Below, one piece after another: positions 27,003-35,649 of a stretch of DNA of 64,000 bases. Position 1 is the first letter of the stretch; each line of letters starts with the position of its first letter. A program made the translations under genes and the position numbers. This DNA comes from Sunxiuqinia sp963677175 (GTDB taxonomy: Bacteria > Bacteroidota > Bacteroidia > Bacteroidales > Prolixibacteraceae): the NCBI GenBank assembly GCA_963677175.2, contig CAXXES010000004.1, positions 1,736,001 through 1,800,000 on the forward strand, in the 5' to 3' direction. The notes under the pieces are model-generated. The model made no database searches. It was not told the origin of the DNA and saw nothing but the letters and a program-made list of their open reading frames with translations.

Positions 27003-28652
27003 TTACTTTTTCCTGGGGTTAATAAAAAGCCCGACAACAATAATTGCGAGCCCAGCCGTGAGAACCAGCAATCTGCCGGTATTTGCAAATATTCCAATCG
27101 CCATAATCAGGATTCCAGTACCTATGATTCCTATAGAAATAACTTTTCGCCCATGAATATTCTGTGAGTCTGGCTCAGATTGCTCTATAATACTAGCGTC
27201 CCGATCTGTTTTTATTTTCTGATACCGATTAAAATCAAAATTCACTTTTTGTGTAAAATAATACCACAACTCGGAAAGTATCAGTACCAAAACCGGCGCC
27301 CCAACTCCAAGCATCATTTCCTGCCCCCGGCTCAGCGAAAAATCAAGTAAATAGGGGTTCGCGAATTTGAAAACTAAATTAACCGCGAGACTTATCAGGG
27401 TCGCTAAAAGAATACTTCTGCCGGTTTGCCGTTTCGAGAACAACGACCATAAGGGAGGTAGATATAATGCTCCGCCGGTTATTGCTGCAACACTTAATAC
27501 CACTTCAACAATTCCACCCATATTTTGAACCAGAAGAGCCACCACGATGGTAAGCAACCCAAACCCAATGGTGGCCAGTCTTGCTACTTTCATCAAATGC
27601 CTATCGCTTACGTTGGGTTTTACATTTTTATACAGATCGTTGGTAAAAACTCCGGCTGCAATATTTAAGGTCGTGTTTACCGAACTTGACGTGGCAAAAA
27701 TCATGGCTCCCAGCATTAATCCCAGCATCCCAACTGGAAGTACCTCCTTGCACATCATCAGATAAGCGCCTTCGTCACCAAAACCTGTCAGACCAGGACT
27801 ATAGACTTGAAAGATCATAGGGGGCAACATCCAGATTATCGGGCTGATTAAATAGAGTGAACCAAACAAATACCCCACTTTCCGGGCATCCTTTTTTGTT
27901 GGAACGCTTGTGTAGCGCTGGACATATGCCCAATTTCCACTAATAAAGAACAGGTTGTATAATCCAAAAGCAATTATAAATCCAAACGTATATTCTCCGC
28001 TAAACAGCTCAAAAAACCCTTCCGGCGAATTCTGAAGAAACCCGGCAACCCCATCAACTTTCTGGAAAGCAAGCGGCACCACGACTAATACTGCAGCCGT
28101 TAGAATTATAAACTGCAAAACATCAGTAACAATTACAGCCCACAATCCTCCAGCAGTGGTATAAAGAATAATTATTGCTCCTAAAACAATGATACACCAG
28201 TGAATCGGAAAACCGGTTGATACTTCTACAATTTTAGCAACAGGATAAAGAAAAGCACCCGTCGTAAACATTGAAATCAACAGGAATAAATAAGAATACA
28301 GTTTTTGAACCTTTAGGCCCAGTCGCTGAGTAATGTATTCTGCTGCAGTTAAGACTTTGGCGCTATGCCAACGTGGAGCGATAAAAAAACCAATGATAAA
28401 TCCGGCGATTGCCATTGTCCATTGAATGGTTACCGACACCAAGCCGTTACTGTAAGCAATCGATCCCCAAACCACAAAGGTGCCGGCGGAGAAAAAACTC
28501 ATAAAAAGCGATAGCCCGTTAATCCACCACGGAACAGCTCCTCCCGCTGCAAAAAAGTTTTTCATATTTTTTCCTGAACCGGAAAATGACAAACCTATGA
28601 TAAGAATTCCGACTGAGAAGATGATTATTACGATGTAATCCAGCAGATGCAT
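27003..28652 (-). CDS. Sodium:solute symporter (SSS family)
   Basis: An inner-membrane protein of 549 residues with about 13 to 14 hydrophobic helices. SSS hallmarks include FFAAGGAVPWWINGLSLFMS near 35-55, an AAEYITQRLG stretch near 100, and GLWAVIVTDVLQFIIL near 165. Family members take up sugars, amino acids or sialic acid with sodium. It is the first gene of the LacI-controlled operon and is probably the import step for the sugar released by the PUL enzymes. Confidence 0.92.
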   Translation of the reverse strand: MHLLDYIVIIIFSVGILIIGLSFSGSGKNMKNFFAAGGAVPWWINGLSLFMSFFSAGTFVVWGSIAYSNGLVSVTIQWTMAIAGFIIGFFIAPRWHSAKVLTAAEYITQRLGLKVQKLYSYLFLLISMFTTGAFLYPVAKIVEVSTGFPIHWCIIVLGAIIILYTTAGGLWAVIVTDVLQFIILTAAVLVVVPLAFQKVDGVAGFLQNSPEGFFELFSGEYTFGFIIAFGLYNLFFISGNWAYVQRYTSVPTKKDARKVGYLFGSLYLISPIIWMLPPMIFQVYSPGLTGFGDEGAYLMMCKEVLPVGMLGLMLGAMIFATSSSVNTTLNIAAGVFTNDLYKNVKPNVSDRHLMKVARLATIGFGLLTIVVALLVQNMGGIVEVVLSVAAITGGALYLPPLWSLFSKRQTGRSILLATLISLAVNLVFKFANPYLLDFSLSRGQEMMLGVGAPVLVLILSELWYYFTQKVNFDFNRYQKIKTDRDASIIEQSEPDSQNIHGRKVISIGIIGTGILIMAIGIFANTGRLLVLTAGLAIIVVGLFINPRKK

Positions 28653-28749
28653 ATCTTAAAGCTATTTTGATTTGTTTTCAATGAGTTTAGTGGGAACTAA
28701 AGTAAGCAGAGAACAGCTTGCTCAAGCTCAAAAAATATGTTTTTATCGT

Positions 28750-28794
28750 CGGAAACGTTTCCGGAAACGTTTTTTTGTTCCGGAAACGTTTCCG
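28750..28794. promoter_or_regulatory. LacI-type operator pair
   Basis: Two perfect 14-bp palindromes CGGAAACGTTTCCG lie at 28750-28763 and 28781-28794, 31 bp apart centre to centre, about three helical turns on the same face. A third imperfect site CCGGAAACGTTTTT overlaps at 28761-28774. The central CG of the palindrome is typical of LacI-family operators. They lie between the divergent symporter operon and the lacI-family gene. Confidence 0.8.
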
Positions 28795-28851
28795 AAAAAC
28801 CTTTAAACAGATTCGCTATCTTTACCTTTCCTCAAACTGATAAACTGACAA

Positions 28852-29868
28852 ATGAAACATATCACCATAAAAGATGTTGCTAAAGCGTTGAACTGTTCCA
28901 TTTCAACAGTTTCCAGAGCGTATAATGACAAATATGATATTCATCCGGATACACGGGAGAAAATACGAAAAGTTGCTTTGGAAATGGGATATTCACCCAA
29001 TCCCATTGCACGGAAACTAACCCAGCGACATACATACATCATCGGTGTTGTTGTCCCTGAATTTATCAATCCCTTTTTCCCGGAGGTTATTATTGGGATT
29101 CAGGATGTTTTTTTGAAAAAGGGATACCAGATATTAATAATGCAGTCGAACGAGAACACTGATACGGAACTCGAAAATATAAAGACGTTGGAGAATAATT
29201 TTGTTGATGGCATAATCCTTTCTTTATCAAAAGAATTATGTAACATTGATTGCCTTCAAAGCTTAATCGAAAAAGAATTTCCCATTGTTCTCTTCAATCG
29301 TGTTAACGATTCTCTTCCAGTTTCAAAAGTAGTGTTTGACGATTATAAATGGGCATTTTTTGCGACTGAACATCTAATAGAACAAGGCTATAGGAATATT
29401 TATCATTTTAGCGGACCTTATTACCTCACGCTGACCAAAAAAAGGATTAGTGGATTTCGCGATGCCATGAACAAACATAAATTGAAGGTTTCCCGCGATC
29501 AAATTATTGAAACCGGATTATTCGTTGAGGATGGAGATAGAGTAATGGAAAGCCTGATAAATCAAGGAGCCATCCCTGAGGCTATTTTCTCATTTAATGA
29601 TCCTACGGCCATCGGTGCTATGAAAATGCTAAAAAAATACAAATTTAAAGTTCCGGAAGATGTCGCCATCGTTGGTTTTTCGGAAAGTAATCTTGCTGCA
29701 CTGGTTGAACCCGCATTAACCAGTGTGCTTCAACCCACCTACGAAATGGGTGTGCATGCTGCAAATCTTTTATTAAAGCAAATAGAAAGTGATTGCCATG
29801 CCGAATTTGAAACAATTGTATTAAATGGGAAAATCAATATCAGGGAATCTTCTGTACCGGTAAAGTAA
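28852..29868 (+). CDS. LacI family transcriptional regulator
   Basis: A 338-residue regulator. The N-terminal helix-turn-helix reads ITIKDVAKALNCSISTVSRAYN, followed by the hinge helix GYSPNPIARKL. The sugar-binding periplasmic-binding-like domain covers about 60-335 (IIGVVVPEFINPFFPEVI, AIFSFNDPTAIGAMKML, VPEDVAIVGFSE). It is divergent from the symporter operon, with matching palindromic operators in the gap, so it most likely represses that operon and itself until its inducer sugar is present. Confidence 0.93.
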   Translation: MKHITIKDVAKALNCSISTVSRAYNDKYDIHPDTREKIRKVALEMGYSPNPIARKLTQRHTYIIGVVVPEFINPFFPEVIIGIQDVFLKKGYQILIMQSNENTDTELENIKTLENNFVDGIILSLSKELCNIDCLQSLIEKEFPIVLFNRVNDSLPVSKVVFDDYKWAFFATEHLIEQGYRNIYHFSGPYYLTLTKKRISGFRDAMNKHKLKVSRDQIIETGLFVEDGDRVMESLINQGAIPEAIFSFNDPTAIGAMKMLKKYKFKVPEDVAIVGFSESNLAALVEPALTSVLQPTYEMGVHAANLLLKQIESDCHAEFETIVLNGKINIRESSVPVK

Positions 29869-30276
29869 ATGCAATTAAACAGGATGCAAAAACATAAAAT
29901 AAGCATGAATAAAATAGCAATTATCGCATTTAGTGTGTGCAAATCAGCGTCGTCATTAGTTTTTGACGTTACCGGCTTACCCCAAACGAGTAGCGGGAGT
30001 TGAATTCATGCTGCATTTATAGTACCTCCTGGTTCTTTGAGGTAGCTAAATTGCCTATTAATCTGTTTGCTGATACCAGACTGATTCTGCCAGACTTTCG
30101 GAGTTATTCTTGTTGATTTTCTATTATCTCTCCATCATTCCGAAAATTCCCCACCCAATTCGACCCAAAATCCACCAATCCTCACCACGAGGGCAATTTT
30201 CATTTGACAGCATTTGTTTTATTTATTAAGTTTAATCCTTCGTAACCAAGGCTGTTGAAAACAAAGAGAACAGAAA
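29869..30276. other. Gap between the PUL cargo and the mobilization block
   Basis: No convincing gene, RNA or repeat is seen in these 408 bases. It is the boundary between the PUL cargo and the mobility genes. Confidence 0.5.
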
Positions 30277-30945
30277 ATGGATGCACTAATACGCAAAGCC
30301 GGCCAGATTTTGTACCAGTTGGATTTAAGGATCAGGAAGCTACTTTATTACAGGATCCTTCGAAACCATACCTCCATGATTGTCTCTATTTGGATTTTCC
30401 TGACAGTAATTTTTTTAACGGTATTATGGGGACTGGGATATCCAGCCGAAAAAGCGGTTGTGTATTCCATTGGGTTAAGCGTTGTGTTCTTCATTATGCT
30501 GGTTTTAATGGGAGCATACTACGAAGCAAAACGCTTACAAGCCAATGAACTCAACTCTTGTTTTCATTTCACCCGCTCCAATATGAACGGTATCCTCATT
30601 TCGGAGTTGGGCTTTTCGGAAACGGACCGTGAAAACCTGAACCTTGTGCTCAATAACCTCCAGCCCAAAAGTAAAATCGACTTCAAACTGGTTTCCGACA
30701 ACCGGATTGCGGCGGATTATAAAAAACTTCTAAGGGTTATTCATTTACTGATTGTTGGCGGGATCCGGGATTTCAAAAAGGAACAAAAGGAATTGCTCTT
30801 TAAATTTGTGGAGGCCAACTTTACTTTGAATGGATCACCGGTGAACCGGGCCAGTTTTAACTCCCGGTTTTCGGAACTGGTCAACGAAAAGGAACAGGAA
30901 TTCCAAAATAACCTGGAGCCTTTTCAAAAAACACTTCGGAAATAG
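30277..30945 (+). CDS. Hypothetical membrane protein of mobilizable elements
   Basis: I do not recognise a named family. The 222-residue protein has two hydrophobic helices (about 28-52 and 58-82) and a charged cytosolic C-terminal part of about 140 residues that looks helical and ends in QNNLEPFQKTLRK. It lies at the start of the mobilization block, before the inserted IS, so it may have formed one operon with the HTH and primase genes. A role in replication or transfer is only suggested by position. Confidence 0.6.
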   Translation: MDALIRKAGQILYQLDLRIRKLLYYRILRNHTSMIVSIWIFLTVIFLTVLWGLGYPAEKAVVYSIGLSVVFFIMLVLMGAYYEAKRLQANELNSCFHFTRSNMNGILISELGFSETDRENLNLVLNNLQPKSKIDFKLVSDNRIAADYKKLLRVIHLLIVGGIRDFKKEQKELLFKFVEANFTLNGSPVNRASFNSRFSELVNEKEQEFQNNLEPFQKTLRK

Positions 30946-31013
30946 ACGGTAATTGTCCCGTAATTACCCCGTAATCGAAAATACTTTCTTGATGATTTGA
31001 CCATCTCCCGTTT

Positions 31014-32282
31014 TTAGTTTTCAAAATTTAGTAAAAGGCTTAACTGTCCGTCATTAGGAGATGGATCTGATTGAGGAAGGAAAGCCCTTGGTGTCATATT
31101 GGGCAGCAATACTTTTATTATCGTGCTGATTTTGTAATAGATAAAATTGCGTAGTTCGTACATACGTTCTTTGTTTAGTGTTTTTACCCCACTTTCAAGC
31201 AACAGCCTTGTGTGCAGGGATGAAAGCGATGAGTATATGATGCTCATGGCTATTGTCAGTATTGCCAGCATGCTTTGTAAGCCTTCGAATGTTTTGATTT
31301 GTATGTCTTCCAGGTTGTAACATTCCTTGATATGTCGGAGGTACTCCTCTATTTTCCACCTAAAACCATAGGCTGTAAATGCTTCTTTGATTACTTCAAC
31401 AATACTGTCTTTTGGAGAACGTGTCAGTAGCCAGCAATATCCGCCATTGGCCCTTTTGGTTACAACAAGCCAAAGATCATGCATCTTGCCCTTGATTTGA
31501 TACTGGACCTTTATTGCCCCGCATTCATAGACCAACTGGCGCTTCTTGCTTTTCTGTATCCTTGTAGCCGTTAATTTCATGAACAACGGCACTTTCTGGC
31601 TTATTTTGTTCACTGCCATTTCTTCGCCTTTGTACATCAGCTTTGTGGTTTTCTTCAGGCGCAGGTTAAAGTTGCCTTCATTGGCAATAATGAAATCCCT
31701 GCAAATGGGACGGTCCATTCCCCGGTCGAATATTGTTGTGACATCTTTGTTAATGATTGCCCCTACTTCGCCCATTGCCTCAAGAACCTCCTTGTTTTCA
31801 CTTTTTGCGCCATGGTCAAAACTGTAAAGCTTATTGTACAGGGGAGTCATTTCCTGGTCTTTGCTAAAGTGGACAACATTCATCAGCCAATAGCCAAGGC
31901 CAATGGTTCCTTTATCGCCATCTTTCACATAATCCAGCCCATCCATCATCCTGGCATATTTCTTTTGGATATCAGAACCATCGAACAGGATGTAGTCCCC
32001 ATGACAGATTTTGCTTTTTACACTGTTCATATGTCCCCGGAATAACTTCATGAAAAAATCTTTCTTGTTATAATGGTTCCTAAAGCGCTTGGTGGTCTGG
32101 CTCAACGAGATCGTATCGCAAATGCCTGTGGCTATCTTATTGACCAACACTGTACCTGTCTTGAGTATCCCGGTGGTCATTTCCCTGATACATCGGGCTT
32201 CCGGTTTTGTTAATTGACCCTCAAGCTTAAGAAAATAGCGACTGATCTTGTTCTGTACCTGTTTTGTTAATACTTTTGACAT
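31014..32282 (-). CDS. IS4-superfamily DDE transposase
   Basis: Transposase of the IS at 30997-32428. Acidic residues of the RNase H-like core are in HGDYILFDGSDIQKKY, DVTTIFDRGMDR, and the Glu in RWKIEEYLRHIKE near the C-terminus. The start at 32282 (MSKVLTKQ) gives about 422 residues. An earlier ATG at 32354 is open, but the stretch between them contains half of a 9-bp inverted repeat whose other half abuts the 32282 ATG, which fits an untranslated leader. No frameshift is seen, so the element may be active. Confidence 0.85.
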   Translation of the reverse strand: MSKVLTKQVQNKISRYFLKLEGQLTKPEARCIREMTTGILKTGTVLVNKIATGICDTISLSQTTKRFRNHYNKKDFFMKLFRGHMNSVKSKICHGDYILFDGSDIQKKYARMMDGLDYVKDGDKGTIGLGYWLMNVVHFSKDQEMTPLYNKLYSFDHGAKSENKEVLEAMGEVGAIINKDVTTIFDRGMDRPICRDFIIANEGNFNLRLKKTTKLMYKGEEMAVNKISQKVPLFMKLTATRIQKSKKRQLVYECGAIKVQYQIKGKMHDLWLVVTKRANGGYCWLLTRSPKDSIVEVIKEAFTAYGFRWKIEEYLRHIKECYNLEDIQIKTFEGLQSMLAILTIAMSIIYSSLSSLHTRLLLESGVKTLNKERMYELRNFIYYKISTIIKVLLPNMTPRAFLPQSDPSPNDGQLSLLLNFEN

Positions 32283-32283
32283 G

Positions 32284-32346
32284 AGCTGGTTTTTAGAGAT
32301 TATTTGCTTTTGTTTGCACAATAAAAATAACCTTTTTAAACCAGCT
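32284..32346 (-). promoter_or_regulatory. Hairpin sequestering the transposase start
   Basis: AAACCAGCT (32338-32346) and AGCTGGTTT (32284-32292) are exact complements. On the minus-strand transcript the second arm ends 1 nt before the start codon at 32282. Such hairpins in IS10 and IS50 block translation of transcripts reading in from outside. Confidence 0.5.
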
Positions 32347-32520
32347 TTCCTCATATATAAACATCTTTAAACCCCTGATATGACTGGATTGTAGAGCTTG
32401 ATCAATCCATTTTTCGGGAGATGGTCAATTTCTTGATGATCAGTCATATGCGAGCCTATATTCGCTGATGACAATTTGTTGCACCTGGCAACATGAGTAA
32501 TCATCAAAAAAACATCTGCC

Positions 32521-32835
32521 ATGGAAAATGAAACCATTCTTTCAAAAGCGGTTCTAAACGAACTCAAACAGATCAAAAGCCTGCTATTCGAAAACAAGAC
32601 AGTTTTCAATGTCGAAGACCTCTCGCAGTACACCGGACTTTCGAAAAGCAAAATCTACAAGCTGCTTAGCCAGAAACTCATTCCAACGGGGAGCAATGCC
32701 AACATCCGCCAAAAGTTTTTCTATAAGAAAGACATCGACGAGTGGCTGATGGGCTTTTCCCGCGAAGACCTGGAAACAGAAGAAGCCTTTAACCAGTCCC
32801 TTTCCCACAACCGAAAATTCGGGCAATCCCTGTAG
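32521..32835 (+). CDS. Helix-turn-helix (excisionase-like) DNA-binding protein
   Basis: A 104-residue protein with a MerR/excisionase-type helix-turn-helix: NVEDLSQYTGLSKSKIYKLLSQKLIP near residues 32-57, followed by the wing FFYKKDIDEWLMGF. Small proteins of this kind precede the replication genes in Bacteroidetes mobilizable elements and can act as excisionase or regulator. It is 3 bp upstream of the primase-helicase gene. The choice between excision factor and regulator cannot be made from sequence alone. Confidence 0.8.
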   Translation: MENETILSKAVLNELKQIKSLLFENKTVFNVEDLSQYTGLSKSKIYKLLSQKLIPTGSNANIRQKFFYKKDIDEWLMGFSREDLETEEAFNQSLSHNRKFGQSL

Positions 32836-32838
32836 CGT

Positions 32839-34044
32839 ATGGAAAAGCTAGCATACATCCGGGTTGGGACGTCCTACTTCAAGCAAGTGAACGCGCCGGC
32901 CATTGCCGGCGATTTCAACCAGGTCCTTGTGCCATGGAATATTGATACCATCAAACAGGACTACGGAAAGGATTTCATTGGGCAAATTCCCAAGTATGAC
33001 GGTTTTACCTGTATTCCCAGTCACACCAACTTCAAACAGGTTTGCTCGGGTTTCTATAATCGCTATTCGCCGCTCAGTCATAAATCTGAAGAAGGTACGA
33101 TTGAAGTTTCCCTGCGTTTTTTGAATCACATTTTTGGAAGCCAGTCTGAACTGGGCCTGGATTACCTGCAATTGTTGTATCAAAAGCCCGTTCAGATTTT
33201 GCCGATCCTGTGCCTGGTGTCAAAGGAAAGGTTAACAGGAAAAACGACTTTCCTGAAGTGGCTGAAAACCATCTTCGAAAACAACCTGACCTACCTGACA
33301 AACGATAGTTTCGGCAGCCAGTTCAATTCGGATTGGACCAATAAACTGCTGATTTGCATCGATGAAGTTCTCTTTAACAAGGAAGAACTGACCGAACGGA
33401 TTAAATACCTCAGCACAACCAACTACAATAAGCTGGAAGCCAAAGGCAAGGACAAAGTTGAAGTTGAGTTCTTCGGAAAATTTATCCTGTGCAGCAACAA
33501 CGAAGACAACTTCATTAAAATCGATGCAGCGGAAGAACGGTTTTGGGTCAGGAAAATCCCAAAGTTCAAAACGGAAGACACCGGCTTGTTGAGCAAACTG
33601 GTCCGGGAAATCCCGGCTTTCCTGTTTTATCTGAAAGGCAGGAAACTCAGCACCGAAGAAAGCAGCCGCATGTGGTTCCCTCCTTCAAAAATCAGGACCA
33701 CCGCTTTACTGAACTTGGTGAAACACAACCGGAGCCGGGTTGAAAAGGAGCTGGCCAATATCCTGCTGATGGTGATGGAGAAATACGATTTGGACGAACT
33801 GGATTTTTGTCCCTTGGATGCCATGTACGCTGTCAACCAGACCAGGGTAAAAACCGACCTGACCCAAATCAGGCGGTTGCTGAAAAACGAATGGCGATTA
33901 AGCCCGAAGGAAAACTCACTTACCTATGAAAAATTTGCCATTTGGAATAAAGGTGATATCACCCGGGAACCCAGCACCGGCCGCTTTTATACCGTGAAAA
34001 AGGATTTTTTACTTGAAAATTTTGATGAATTGATGAGAGAATAG
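32839..34044 (+). CDS. Primase-helicase family protein (DUF5906/SF3-like)
   Basis: A 401-residue replication protein. The central part has a superfamily-3-like helicase core: the Walker A-like VSKERLTGKTTFLKWL near residue 135, the Walker B-like LLICIDEVLF near 172, and a sensor segment FILCSNNEDNFI near 215. The C-terminal 100 residues look like a winged-helix domain. It probably unwinds the element's origin. Three 11-bp iterons lie just downstream, which fits an initiator or helicase role. Confidence 0.82.
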   Translation: MEKLAYIRVGTSYFKQVNAPAIAGDFNQVLVPWNIDTIKQDYGKDFIGQIPKYDGFTCIPSHTNFKQVCSGFYNRYSPLSHKSEEGTIEVSLRFLNHIFGSQSELGLDYLQLLYQKPVQILPILCLVSKERLTGKTTFLKWLKTIFENNLTYLTNDSFGSQFNSDWTNKLLICIDEVLFNKEELTERIKYLSTTNYNKLEAKGKDKVEVEFFGKFILCSNNEDNFIKIDAAEERFWVRKIPKFKTEDTGLLSKLVREIPAFLFYLKGRKLSTEESSRMWFPPSKIRTTALLNLVKHNRSRVEKELANILLMVMEKYDLDELDFCPLDAMYAVNQTRVKTDLTQIRRLLKNEWRLSPKENSLTYEKFAIWNKGDITREPSTGRFYTVKKDFLLENFDELMRE

Positions 34045-34347
34045 ATTATGCTGCTGAAAATAAATAAGATAACCTCTCATCAAAACCTCATCAAAGGCTC
34101 ATCAAAATGAAAAGTGATGAGGATTACTTAACACCAGAAAATCAAAACTGATGAATTGATGAGAAAATGATGTGATGTAAATAACTGACAGAGAGAAGAG
34201 TTAGGGGGTATCTCATCAAATCATCAAAAAAATAGGGAGAACACTGCTAATGAAACGAACATGTTGCTCCGCACACAAACACGAATGAAAATAATTTTCA
34301 GCAACATGTGAGTTCCATCAGACCATTAAAAAACAAATTATTTACTG
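34045..34347. other. Iteron region, candidate replication origin
   Basis: Between the two primase genes, CTCATCAAA occurs at 34076, 34087 and 34098, exactly 11 bp apart, and again at 34212-34220 followed by TCATCAAAA. Inverted copies (TGATGAG) lie near 34117 and 34156. No gene is evident. Repeats spaced by one helical turn next to replication genes suggest an origin. Confidence 0.55.
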
Positions 34348-35232
34348 ATGAAAAAGGAAAAACTACAATGCAAGCAGGCACGTGATATTCTGATCACCGG
34401 TTTTTTGAAAAAGTCCGGGTTTTCTCCCCGGCGTGAAAACCATAAGGAAGCCTGGTATTTGAGCCCGCTTCGAAACGAAACCCACCCATCGTTTAAAGTG
34501 TCCAAGCCACTGACCCGGTGGTATGACCATGGCCTGGGGCGGGGCGGAAATGTCATTGACCTGGTCATCGAAATGAACAATCATTGCACCGTTCAACAGG
34601 CCTTGTCCATTCTGAGCAGGGATATTCCATCTTTCTCTTTTCAACAGCAAAATTCTTTTGCCGTGTTGAAACCGAAAGATGAAATCAAAATAGAAAAAGT
34701 ACTTCCCCTGAAACATCCGGAGCTGATAAACTACCTTAACTCCAGGAATGTAAATCCACACCAGGCAGCCAGGTATGCCCGGCAGGTGTATTATTCGTTA
34801 AAAGGTTCAACTTATTTTGCCATTGGCCTGCAAAATGTTTCTGGCGGCTGGGAGCTCCGAAACCCGTATTATAAAAATTCCAGTTCTCCCAAAAGTTATT
34901 CCTTGTTTTCAAGATCAAAAGCCATGCTTTCGGTCACCGAAGGGATGTTTGATTTTTTCAGCCTGCTGACCCTGTATCCCGGCTTACCGCTGAAGTCTGA
35001 TTTTTTGATCCTGAATTCCCTCTCTTTTGCCGGCCGGATCGTACCGACTGCTGAAAGCTACTCCAAAACCTGCCTCTACCTGGACAATGATCCTTCAGGA
35101 AAGAAGGCTACTCAAAAGCTTTTGGAAAAGGTCAAGGGCAGTGTGGATCTGTCCGGGGTTTATGCATCAAAAAAGGATCTGAACGAACTTTTAATAACCA
35201 GTCGCAGGCGGTTTCGCACAGGTTTGCGGTAA
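34348..35232 (+). CDS. CHC2/TOPRIM-type DNA primase of mobilizable elements
   Basis: A 294-residue primase. The N-terminal zinc-finger-like region includes GFSPRRENHKEAWYLSPLRNETHPSFKV and the DHGLGRGGNVIDLV motif seen in CHC2 primases (about residues 15-75). The TOPRIM part has LSVTEGMFDFFSL near residue 198 and the LYLDNDPSGKKA motif near 255. It probably primes the displaced strand after transfer. It precedes the mobC-like and relaxase genes. Confidence 0.85.
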   Translation: MKKEKLQCKQARDILITGFLKKSGFSPRRENHKEAWYLSPLRNETHPSFKVSKPLTRWYDHGLGRGGNVIDLVIEMNNHCTVQQALSILSRDIPSFSFQQQNSFAVLKPKDEIKIEKVLPLKHPELINYLNSRNVNPHQAARYARQVYYSLKGSTYFAIGLQNVSGGWELRNPYYKNSSSPKSYSLFSRSKAMLSVTEGMFDFFSLLTLYPGLPLKSDFLILNSLSFAGRIVPTAESYSKTCLYLDNDPSGKKATQKLLEKVKGSVDLSGVYASKKDLNELLITSRRRFRTGLR

Positions 35233-35340
35233 GCTATTTCAAGATGTGTCTTTGTTGCACAAGACCATCTTGCTTTGCTCCTAAACTCGCAAAGGGAGAA
35301 AAATCTTCGATTTTTCCTAATGACAAAAACTTGTAAAAAG

Positions 35341-35649
35341 ATGAGAACACAATACATTTCATTTCGTGTCAGCTACATTGAAAAAAAAGCGGTAGCCCTG
35401 GCCGCCAAAGAGACCGGACTGAGCACCAGTGAATTTGCCCGGCGTGCTGCCCTCAATCAAAAAGTAACCCTGCGTTTTTCGCCGCAGGAGCTCGAGGTTT
35501 ATAAAAACCTCCACGCCTATCACCGGAACTTTAAGTTGATCTCGAACCTGGCCAAAAGCCCGCACTTTTACAAGAACGAGATGATTTTGCATGAATTGCA
35601 GGAAGTCATTTCCCTAATCAAACAGCACCTTCAAAAATTTGAACAATGA
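35341..35649 (+). CDS. MobC-like relaxosome accessory protein
   Basis: A basic 102-residue protein with an arc-like opening TQYISFRVSYIEKKAVALAAKETGLSTSEFARRAAL, as in relaxosome accessory proteins that bind the transfer origin. I chose the ATG at 35341 because the family-like sequence begins there; an open upstream start at 35275 adds residues without resemblance. The stop overlaps the relaxase start by 4 bp, indicating translational coupling. Confidence 0.8.
   Translation: MRTQYISFRVSYIEKKAVALAAKETGLSTSEFARRAALNQKVTLRFSPQELEVYKNLHAYHRNFKLISNLAKSPHFYKNEMILHELQEVISLIKQHLQKFEQ

Larger units (their letters stand above)
30997..32428. mobile_element. Intact insertion sequence with 14-bp TIR and 12-bp target duplication
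   Basis: The ends are perfect 14-bp inverted repeats: TTGACCATCTCCCG at 30997-31010 and its complement at 32415-32428. Directly outside, TTTCTTGATGAT occurs at 30985-30996 and again at 32429-32440, a 12-bp target duplication typical of the IS4 superfamily (10-13 bp). The element is 1432 bp and holds one transposase gene on the minus strand. Perfect ends and duplication indicate a recent insertion. Confidence 0.92.

Noticed and set aside
34045..34347. CRISPR array
   Set aside because: Repeat units are 9-11 bp without spacers; they are iterons, not CRISPR repeats.
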